Positions 1-5,344 of a stretch of 5,433 nucleotides of DNA are shown piece by piece; position 1 is the stretch's first letter; the number at the start of each line of letters is the position of its first letter. The translations under genes and the position numbers were made by a program. Source of the stretch: Syntrophaceae bacterium (GTDB lineage: Bacteria; Desulfobacterota; Syntrophia; Syntrophales; UBA5619). The notes beneath the pieces were generated by a model. That model did not search any database and had not been told where the DNA came from. It saw only the letters and a list, made by a program, of their open reading frames with translations. The stretch lies in assembly GCA_919902745.1 (NCBI GenBank), contig CAKKRN010000314.1:1-5433 (forward strand), given 5' to 3'.

Positions 1-149
1 ATGATCGAATCGGGCGTCGGCTCCACCGGGTCGCCGATCGCAAGGCTGATCACATCCACGCCGTCGGCCCTGGCCTTGGCGATTTTCTTCCTCAGTTCCA
101 TGAACAGATAGGGGGGTATTTTCGTCAAACGGTCGGCAATCTGCAACAT
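1..149 (-). CDS. dapL: LL-diaminopimelate aminotransferase, N-terminal part (cut by window edge)
   Basis: Only the first 49-50 codons are present. The product should be a PLP-dependent class I/II aminotransferase that converts tetrahydrodipicolinate directly to LL-diaminopimelate with glutamate as amino donor, in the cytoplasm, bypassing the succinylated or acetylated intermediates. The visible residues include IADRLTKIPPYLF, a charged helix, then VISLAIGDPVEPTPDSI. The ADRL..(L/I)PPYLF opening followed by (I/L)xxGxGDP..PTP is characteristic of the DapL type found in anaerobic bacteria and archaea. The catalytic lysine lies outside the window. The start is a tandem ATGATG overlapping the dapF stop: ATG at 149 shares one base with TGA, while ATG at 152 overlaps it by four. 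I chose 149 because it lies 4 nt from the GGAG inside the last dapF codons, against 1 nt for the other. The neighbour dapF catalyses the next step, which supports the call. An unrelated aminotransferase of the same fold is the main alternative. Confidence 0.92.
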   Translation of the reverse strand, partial: MLQIADRLTKIPPYLFMELRKKIAKARADGVDVISLAIGDPVEPTPDSI

Positions 150-979
150 CATTCTCCTTTCTTCCAGGCTTCGTTCCAAAGTTTGCCTTGATAGACCACT
201 TTGGCCTTTCCTTCAAGATAAACATTCGTAAAGCCGTCCGCCGTCCTTTCAAAATAGATCCGGAGGAGCTCGCCGCTCTGCACCCGGACGTCCACCGGAG
301 ATTCGACGAGTCCCTTCCGGGCAGCGATCAGCGCGGCTGCGACCGAACCGGTCCCGCAGGCCAGGGTCTCGTCCTCGACGCCGCGCTCGTAGGTACGGAC
401 GCGGAGCGTGTGGTCGTCCACGACGGCGACGAAATTGGCGTTCGTCCCGGCAGGCTGGTAATGTTCATGGCGGCGGATCGCCCGGCCGGTGTTGAAGACA
501 TCGAAATCGTCGGGATCGCGGACGAAATGGACGACATGCGGGACGCCCGTGTTGATGCTGTGGACGAAAAGCACCTGGTTTTCGATCCGGATCTCATCGT
601 CCATGAACAGTGCGTACGGTTCGGTCAGGCGGACCTTCACGATGTCGCCCCGGACCTCGGCGTCGATGATCCCGGCGCCGGTTTCGAAGGACATCCGTGC
701 TCCGGCGATTCCCAAAAGATAGGCAAAGCGGGCGACACACCGGGCGCCGTTTCCGCACATCGCCGCTTCGGAGCCGTCGGCGTTGTAAAACCGCCACCGG
801 AAGTCGACCCGGTCGGACCGCTCGATGAGAAAAAGGCCGTCCGCCCCCACGGAGATCTTCCGTTCGCAGACGCTCTTCACGAATTCAACGACATCCCCCA
901 CGGCGAGCGACCCGTCCCGGTTGTCGATCAGAATAAAGTCGTTCCCGCTTCCGCTCATCTTATAGAATTCGATCATCAT
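149..979 (-). CDS. dapF: Diaminopimelate epimerase
   Basis: This cofactor-independent racemase interconverts LL- and meso-diaminopimelate, giving the precursor of lysine and of the peptidoglycan cross-link; it is cytoplasmic. At 276 aa it has the normal family length. The N-terminus carries KMSGSGNDFILIDN (residues 7-20). The two catalytic cysteines are present in their hallmark contexts, C75 in MCGNGARC and C208 in ETLACGTGS, one in each half of the pseudo-symmetric fold. GADGL (45-49), FYNADGSEA (64-72), GTNANFV (178-184) and YERGVEDETLACGTG (197-211) are all as expected for a functional enzyme. It starts at tandem ATG codons (979 and 976) after an AGAGGAAAG ribosome binding site and lies 30 nt after the ThDP enzyme, so it is probably co-transcribed. 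Its final codons contain the AAAGGAG that serves dapL, and its TGA overlaps the dapL start, indicating translational coupling. Confidence 0.98.
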   Translation of the reverse strand: MMIEFYKMSGSGNDFILIDNRDGSLAVGDVVEFVKSVCERKISVGADGLFLIERSDRVDFRWRFYNADGSEAAMCGNGARCVARFAYLLGIAGARMSFETGAGIIDAEVRGDIVKVRLTEPYALFMDDEIRIENQVLFVHSINTGVPHVVHFVRDPDDFDVFNTGRAIRRHEHYQPAGTNANFVAVVDDHTLRVRTYERGVEDETLACGTGSVAAALIAARKGLVESPVDVRVQSGELLRIYFERTADGFTNVYLEGKAKVVYQGKLWNEAWKKGE

Positions 980-1009
980 CTTTCCTCTATTTCCTGCTTT
1001 CAGTCCCTG

Positions 1010-2707
1010 TTATCCGGCGCGATAGCCGCCAAGGTTGGCCAGCGCGACGCTCCCCGGACTGATCACGGTTGGATCCACCATCACGTTGATGCAGGCGGTC
1101 TTCCCCGAGGCGAAGGCCGCCTCCAGGGCCGGCCGGATCGCCGAAGGCCGTTCGACGGCCAGGCCAAAACCGCCCAGAGCCTCAACCATGCGGTGGTAGT
1201 CCACGGGGCCGAGGCAGGTCCCGTCGGCAATGCAATGACCCATCCGGAGCGTCTGGCTATGGGCGATCATCCCCCAGCTCTGGTCGTTGGCGACGACGAC
1301 CACGATCGGAAGCCCCTTGCGGATCGCCGTGTGGAACTCCATGAAATTGAACCCGACCGATCCATCGCCGATGACGAGAAGGACGCGGCTTTCGGGATGG
1401 CGGAGTTTCGCCGCATTGGCGAAGGGGATCCCGACCGCGAGGCAGCCATAGAGGCCGGAATCGAAATAACGCCCGCCCGCCCGGACCGTCCGCGTCATTC
1501 CCATCCAGACCTGGGTGTCGCCGCCGTCGGCGACCACGATGTCATCCTCCCGGCCCATGAAGGTGTCAATCTCCCGGGCAAGGCGGAGCGGATGGATCGG
1601 CACGGCCTCGCTCTTCCAGAGCGGCTGCGTCGAGGCCTTTCCATCGACATCGGCATTCTGGAGGGCCTCCACCCAGCCCTGAAACCGGCCGCGCAACCCC
1701 TCGCCGCCCCGCTCGGCTTCGACGAGGCGGTTCAGCTCCACCAGAAGCGCCCGGACATCGCCGACGACGCCCAGATCCACGCTGCGGTTCCGGCCGATCT
1801 CCTCCGCCTCGATGTCCGCCTGGATGAATTTCGCGTCCTTCCGGAAGATGTCACCGAAGAGGTAGAAGAGGCTGAGGCGGCTCCCAAGGAAGAGGACCAG
1901 GTCGGCGCTCGCGAGCGCAAAGAAGGCCGCGCCGGGACGGATGGCGAGCGACGACCCGAAACATAACGAATGGGTGTCAGAGAGCGTCCCCCGGCCGGAG
2001 TTTCCGGTGAATACCGGAATGCCGGTCCGTTCCGCGAATTCGCGGAGGGGTTCTCCCGCATCGGCGTACCAGACGCCGCTGCCGGCGATGATCACCGGGG
2101 AGTGCGCCGTCCCGACCATCGTCAGAATCTCTTTCGCGCCTTCGAGGTCCGTCGGCCTGGAATCCACACGGCTCCGGAGGTGTTTCACCTTCGCCGGATC
2201 GACAGCCGCGTTGAGAACGTCACAGGGGAGCTCCAGGTAAACCGGCCCCGGCCGCCCGCCCGCGGCGGTCCGGAAGGCGAGGTCGATGAATTCGGGGATC
2301 CGCTCCGCGACGGAACAGACCCAGGCCTTCTTCACCATCGGCTCGATGACGGGAAGCTGGTTCATGTCCTGGAGATCGAGTTTCTCCGCGCTTTCCAGGC
2401 CGACGCAGCCCGCAATCAGGATCACCGGGGCGTTGGAGAGCCGCGCATTGGCGATCCCCGAGAGGGCATTCGTAAAGCCGGGACCGGCGGTGACCAGCGC
2501 AACGGCGGGCTTCCGGGTCATCCGCGCCCAAGCCTCGGCCATGAAGACGGCGGCCTGCTCGTGCCGGGTGTCGAAAATCTTGACCGGCGATCCTTCCAGG
2601 AACTGATAGATCGGCGTGATGTGCCCGCCGCTCAGGGTAAAGAGATACTCGACGCCCCTGTCGATGAGCGCCTCCGCCGCCAGTCTGCCTCCAATCACCT
2701 TCTCCAT
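1010..2707 (-). CDS. ThDP-dependent lyase/carboligase, benzaldehyde lyase / 2-hydroxyacyl-CoA lyase-like
   Basis: The enzyme is predicted to bind thiamine diphosphate and Mg and to make or cleave a C-C bond beside a 2-hydroxy or 2-oxo group. From the start chosen here it has 565 aa. The N-terminal Pyr domain (about 1-170) carries GGH at 27-29 and DTRHEQAA, with the ThDP-activating glutamate at E50. A central domain (about 185-335) follows, and the C-terminal PP domain (about 370-550) carries GDGS (D448) and NDQSWGM (474-480). From memory of benzaldehyde lyase, the numbering matches closely: E50, H29, D448 and QSWG. Differences are S26 for histidine, G28 for alanine, D475 for the metal-ligand asparagine and M480 for alanine. 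Automated pipelines would probably call it acetolactate synthase, but no regulatory subunit gene is adjacent. The ATG at 2707 follows AGGAGGAG and matches the family N-terminus; in-frame ATG 2740 and TTG 2755 would add 11 or 16 residues. The substrate is unknown. Confidence 0.92.
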   Translation of the reverse strand: MEKVIGGRLAAEALIDRGVEYLFTLSGGHITPIYQFLEGSPVKIFDTRHEQAAVFMAEAWARMTRKPAVALVTAGPGFTNALSGIANARLSNAPVILIAGCVGLESAEKLDLQDMNQLPVIEPMVKKAWVCSVAERIPEFIDLAFRTAAGGRPGPVYLELPCDVLNAAVDPAKVKHLRSRVDSRPTDLEGAKEILTMVGTAHSPVIIAGSGVWYADAGEPLREFAERTGIPVFTGNSGRGTLSDTHSLCFGSSLAIRPGAAFFALASADLVLFLGSRLSLFYLFGDIFRKDAKFIQADIEAEEIGRNRSVDLGVVGDVRALLVELNRLVEAERGGEGLRGRFQGWVEALQNADVDGKASTQPLWKSEAVPIHPLRLAREIDTFMGREDDIVVADGGDTQVWMGMTRTVRAGGRYFDSGLYGCLAVGIPFANAAKLRHPESRVLLVIGDGSVGFNFMEFHTAIRKGLPIVVVVANDQSWGMIAHSQTLRMGHCIADGTCLGPVDYHRMVEALGGFGLAVERPSAIRPALEAAFASGKTACINVMVDPTVISPGSVALANLGGYRAG

Positions 2708-2821
2708 CCGCTCCTCCTGTCGAATACCGGGATATTCCATTTCCCCTCCCCGCAATCCCTCAGGCAGTGGGGCTCTTCAAAGACTCACCGATCAGGGTTG
2801 TCGCTTGAGATGCATTCTCAT
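2708..2821 (-). other. 114-nt intergenic gap between SDR2 and the ThDP enzyme
   Basis: This is the only sizeable gap inside the gene run. Directly after the SDR2 stop is a small inverted repeat, TGAGA-TGCAT-TCTCA at 2806-2820, without a T-run, so it is not a convincing intrinsic terminator. A second weak repeat (GAATA/TATTC with a 6-nt loop) lies at about 2723-2738. I see no convincing -35/-10 pair, but an internal promoter cannot be excluded by eye. Up to 48 nt of the gap would be coding if the ThDP enzyme used its upstream TTG. Confidence 0.4.
2711..2718 (-). promoter_or_regulatory. Strong ribosome binding site fixing the ThDP enzyme start
   Basis: AGGAGGAG lies 3 nt before the ATG at 2707, and its AGGAGG core is 5 nt away, close to ideal. 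A second purine-rich stretch, GGGGAGGGG at about 2743-2751, precedes an in-frame ATG at 2740, so a longer minor form is possible. The 2707 start gives a protein beginning MEKVIGG, which matches the usual N-terminus of the family, so it is preferred. Confidence 0.7.
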
Positions 2822-3658
2822 TTACAGCTCCATGCACTGGCCGCCGTCGACGTTGATCGCCTGCCCGGTGATATACCGGGCCTCCTCCGAGGCGAGAAAG
2901 GCGACGAGCATCGCCGCGTCCTCCGGAAGGCCGATCCGGCCCTGCGGGATCGTTTTGCACATCTCCCGTTCTCTTTCCTCGACCGTGCTCCCCAAGAAGG
3001 AGGCCTCCAGACCGAAACGCCACTGCTCCAGGTCGGTCCGGATCTGTCCGGGGCAGATCGCATTCACCCGGATGCCGCGGGAGGCAAGCTCCTTCGCCAT
3101 CGTCTTCGTCAGCATGATCACCCCGGCCTTCGCCGCGGCATAGGCGCTGTTGAAGAGCGGCGGAACCTTCCCCGCCCGGGAGGCCGTGTTGATGATCGCA
3201 CCGGGTTCGCCCAGCATCAGCGGCAGGAGGGCGCGGCTGACGCGGAAAACGGAAAAGAGGTTCACGTCTACGGTCCGGATCCAGGCGGCCTCGTCATACG
3301 TGAGGATGTCCGCGGGGACGCCAAAGGAGGCGCCGGCGTTGTTCACGAGGATGTGGAGATGTCCGCACCGCCCCCGAAGGGTTCCCTGCATCTGTTGGAC
3401 GGAGGCCGTATCGGTCACATCGACCTCGACGGCGGACGCCTTCACGGCGTACCGCTCGCCGAGTTCGGAGGCGATCGTCTCCATCTCTTCCCGGGTCCCG
3501 GTCCGGACCGGGCTTTCCGCCTTCGGCGGCCGGCCGAGATCGGCGATCACGATGTTGCTGCCGCAGGCGGCCAGGCGTTCCGCGATCGCGTAACCGATGC
3601 CGCTCTTCTTCCCCGCCCCGGTGACCAGCGCGGTTTTTCCTTTCAGATCCTCATGCAT
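2822..3658 (-). CDS. Short-chain dehydrogenase/reductase, NAD(H)-type (SDR2)
   Basis: This is a classical Rossmann-fold oxidoreductase of 278 aa interconverting an alcohol and a ketone on an unknown substrate. The dinucleotide-binding loop is TGAGKKSGIG (13-22), two residues longer than the standard TGxxxGIG. An acidic residue ends the second beta strand (IAD, D40), which usually selects NAD(H). VDVTD (79-83), NNAG (106-109) and the tetrad N133, S160, Y173 and K177 are all present. The C-terminal half has RVNAICPGQIRTD and a long loop with WRFGLEASFLG (213-223), then YITGQAINVDGG (262-273). The insert after D40 (about 41-65) and the long substrate loop resemble sugar-alcohol, acetoin or butanediol-type dehydrogenases more than a minimal FabG, but this is impression, not proof. 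The ATG at 3658 follows GAGGTGA and lies inside the end of the activator gene (8-nt overlap), so the two are coupled. Confidence 0.93.
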   Translation of the reverse strand: MHEDLKGKTALVTGAGKKSGIGYAIAERLAACGSNIVIADLGRPPKAESPVRTGTREEMETIASELGERYAVKASAVEVDVTDTASVQQMQGTLRGRCGHLHILVNNAGASFGVPADILTYDEAAWIRTVDVNLFSVFRVSRALLPLMLGEPGAIINTASRAGKVPPLFNSAYAAAKAGVIMLTKTMAKELASRGIRVNAICPGQIRTDLEQWRFGLEASFLGSTVEEREREMCKTIPQGRIGLPEDAAMLVAFLASEEARYITGQAINVDGGQCMEL

Positions 3659-4433
3659 GACTCACCTCTTTTCCCGCAATGTCGGCCGCGCCGATCGCAC
3701 CTGCGACCTGGGCCTGGGGCGATACGACGACCGGCATCCCGATCACCTTTTCCAGCGCCCGGACGACGCCGATGTTCCGGGCCACCCCCCCCGTCATCAG
3801 GACCGGGGCGATGAGGCCGATCCGGTTCGCCATCGCCGATACGCGGGAGGCAATCGCCTCGTGGATCCCCGCAATGATGTTCTCCCGCGTCTCCCCTTTC
3901 GCGATCAGCGAGATCACCTCCGACTCGGCGAAGACCGTGCAGAGGCTGCTGATCTTTGCCGGCCGCTCCGCCTTCAGCGAAAGCGCTCCGAACGCGTCGA
4001 GATCCGCCTCCAGCGCGCGCGCCATCACCTCGAGGAAGCGGCCCGTTCCCGCCGCGCACTTGTCGTTCATCGTGAAGTTCGTGACCCTGCCGCTTTCGTC
4101 CATGACGACGGCCTTGCTGTCCTGCCCGCCGATGTCAATCAGAGACCGGACGGAAGGGTCGAGGAAGCGCGCCCCGGCGGCGTGACACATGATCTCGGTC
4201 ACGGCTTTGTCGGCAATGGAGACGCTCTTCCGGCCGTACCCCGTGGCGATGATCCGGACGATCTCCCCAAACGAGAGACCGAGCTCCTCGAGGAGCTCAT
4301 CAAAGACGCGGCGGCCCGCCGCCTCGGCGTTGTAGCCGGTAAAGATCACCCTTGAACCCAGAAGCTTGCCGTCCTTCAGGATGGCGGCCTTGGCGGTAAT
4401 GGAGCCGATATCGATCCCGGCCGTCAGTCTCAT
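3651..4433 (-). CDS. 2-Hydroxyacyl-CoA dehydratase activator ATPase (HgdC-type, BadF/BadG/BcrA/BcrD family)
   Basis: Family members are homodimeric ASKHA-fold ATPases with one [4Fe-4S] cluster at the dimer interface. They use ATP hydrolysis to push a low-potential electron into (R)-2-hydroxyacyl-CoA dehydratases or, in related complexes, benzoyl-CoA reductase. At 260 aa it has HgdC length. Visible motifs are the phosphate-1 loop GIDIGS (6-11), ATGYGR (63-68), the phosphate-2 loop DIGGQDSK (100-107), cluster ligand C126 in NDKCAAGTGRF, cluster ligand C165 in SSLCTVFAESEVIS, and the adenosine motif MTGGVARN (213-220). Both cysteines are retained, so it should be active. The start ATG overlaps the SDR1 stop as ATGA with no clear ribosome binding site, suggesting translation by reinitiation. 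The gene sits between two dehydrogenases, and no dehydratase or reductase subunit is encoded in the window, so its partner is unknown. Such enzymes are oxygen-sensitive, pointing to an anaerobe. Confidence 0.95.
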   Translation of the reverse strand: MRLTAGIDIGSITAKAAILKDGKLLGSRVIFTGYNAEAAGRRVFDELLEELGLSFGEIVRIIATGYGRKSVSIADKAVTEIMCHAAGARFLDPSVRSLIDIGGQDSKAVVMDESGRVTNFTMNDKCAAGTGRFLEVMARALEADLDAFGALSLKAERPAKISSLCTVFAESEVISLIAKGETRENIIAGIHEAIASRVSAMANRIGLIAPVLMTGGVARNIGVVRALEKVIGMPVVVSPQAQVAGAIGAADIAGKEVSHA

Positions 4434-5194
4434 ATCACGGTGGCCCCGCCGTCGACCGCAATCGTCTGCCCCGTGATGTAATCCGACAGACGGGAGGCCA
4501 GCAGCAGGACGATGGGCGACAGATCCGCGGTCTCGGCGATGCGGCCCGCCGGGATCGACTTCACGATCTGATCGTGAATGGCCGGCGTCGCCCAGAAAGG
4601 TTTGCTGAAATCGGTCCGAACCACCCCTGGGGCGACGGCGTTCACCTGGATGTTGAAGGCGGCAAGCTCGGAGGCGAGAACCTTGGTCATCATTTCGAGT
4701 GCGGCCTTGGCAATCCCGTAGATCCCCATTGCGGGCGACGCCTTCGTCCCGGCAAGCGACGAGATGCTGACGATCTTCCCCCGCTTCTTCTCCCGCATGA
4801 TCCGGGCCGCCTTGCGCGAGCAGAGAAAGGCGCCGGTCAGGTTCCCTTCGATGATCTTGTTCCAGACGGGGAGATCCGTGTCCGTGACGGAGGCCGTCAG
4901 CAGATTCATTCCGACGTTGTTGACGAGGACATCCACCCCGCCGAATTGACGGACGGCCGTGTCGAAGAGGTTCTCCACATCGCCCTCCCTGGCGACATGG
5001 GCGGCTACGGTGAGGAGCCGCTCACCGCCGCCCAGCGTCTGCACGGCCGCCTTGAGGTTCTCTTCCTTCCGGCCGCAGATGACCACCCGGGCGCCCTGCT
5101 CGAGGAAGTTCCGGGCCAGCTCCAGGCCGATCCCCCGGCTCCCTCCCGTCACGACGACCACCTTCCCCTCCAGATCATACGCTATGCCGCACAT
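4430..5194 (-). CDS. Short-chain dehydrogenase/reductase, NADP(H)-type (SDR1)
   Basis: This is a classical SDR oxidoreductase of 254 aa, of the FabG/gluconate 5-dehydrogenase-like group; its substrate cannot be read from the sequence. The cofactor loop is TGGSRGIG (16-23). The second strand ends in CGRKEE with G41-R42 instead of an acidic residue, the usual signature for NADP(H). NNVG (92-95) and the tetrad N118, S146, Y159 and K163 are complete. PGVVRTDF (189-196) and DYITGQTIAVDGG (238-250) are typical of the C-terminal half. It is the first gene after the promoter near 5250, and GGGAGG lies 6 nt before its ATG. Its stop overlaps the activator start by 4 nt. A 3-oxoacyl (CoA or ACP) reductase or a hydroxy-acid/acyloin dehydrogenase are all possible; the adjoining dehydratase activator favours a CoA-thioester or its precursor as substrate (inference). 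Confidence 0.95.
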   Translation of the reverse strand: MCGIAYDLEGKVVVVTGGSRGIGLELARNFLEQGARVVICGRKEENLKAAVQTLGGGERLLTVAAHVAREGDVENLFDTAVRQFGGVDVLVNNVGMNLLTASVTDTDLPVWNKIIEGNLTGAFLCSRKAARIMREKKRGKIVSISSLAGTKASPAMGIYGIAKAALEMMTKVLASELAAFNIQVNAVAPGVVRTDFSKPFWATPAIHDQIVKSIPAGRIAETADLSPIVLLLASRLSDYITGQTIAVDGGATVI

Positions 5195-5238
5195 CGCTTC
5201 CCTCCCTCTCGGTTTTTCTTCTTTGTTTCCGGTGGCGC

Positions 5239-5268
5239 ACTATAAGCCAAACCCTTGGGCGTTGTCAA
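5239..5268 (-). promoter_or_regulatory. Sigma-70-type promoter for the SDR1-activator-SDR2 block (possibly through dapL)
   Basis: Reading the minus strand, a perfect TTGACA (-35, 5268-5263) is followed after 18 nt by TATAGT (-10, 5244-5239; consensus TATAAT). Transcription would start at about 5233-5231, giving a leader of roughly 37-39 nt before SDR1, with GGGAGG at 5206-5201. Position, orientation and near-consensus boxes agree with a strong housekeeping promoter. The transcription start is predicted, not observed. Confidence 0.75.
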
Positions 5269-5284
5269 TCAAGAGGTCCTTGAT
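5268..5284. promoter_or_regulatory. Small palindrome abutting the -35 box (possible operator)
   Basis: ATCAAG-AGGTC-CTTGAT is an inverted repeat with perfect 6-bp arms and a 5-nt centre, sharing one base with the -35 hexamer. Its size and place fit a dimeric repressor or activator site controlling the operon. No regulator gene is in the window, and I do not recognise the motif as a known operator. A chance repeat of this size is possible, so confidence is low. Confidence 0.35.
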
Positions 5285-5344
5285 CCGTTTGTAAAGGAAA
5301 TCATCGCAACCGGGGAGCGTATCGTGTAAATACAGCTTCCTCAG

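Noticed and set aside
1010..2707. Calling the ThDP gene ilvB (acetolactate synthase large subunit)
   Set aside because: No small regulatory subunit gene is adjacent, and the E50/H29/D448/QSWG numbering coincides with benzaldehyde lyase. The broader acetolactate synthase-like superfamily label is correct, but the specific assignment is not supported.
2806..2820. Inverted repeat TGAGA-TGCAT-TCTCA just after the SDR2 stop as an intrinsic terminator
   Set aside because: The stem is only 5 bp and AT-containing, and no T-run follows on the transcribed strand. It is mentioned only as part of the intergenic gap.
188..3814. Two very long plus-strand open frames (188-1966 and 1970-3814) antisense to dapF, the ThDP gene and SDR2
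   Set aside because: They lie in exact codon register with the minus-strand genes, so a stop can arise only where the real gene uses TTA, CTA or TCA. Those codons are rare in GC-rich genes, so long shadows are expected. The translations are low-complexity, rich in R, G, P and D, and carry no recognisable domain, whereas the minus-strand proteins show complete motifs.
3597..4355. Plus-strand open frame antisense to the activator gene
   Set aside because: Its composition is typical of a reverse-complement shadow, and the opposite strand encodes a full-length HgdC-type protein with conserved cysteines.
4574..5245. Plus-strand open frame antisense to SDR1
   Set aside because: It has the same codon-register shadow effect, with no motif and no plausible ribosome binding site context. 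SDR1 on the other strand has all catalytic residues.
5285..5344. Terminator or small RNA between the dinB-like gene and the promoter
   Set aside because: No stable GC-rich hairpin with a T-tract is visible on either strand, and only a 4-bp repeat around 5320-5335 was seen.
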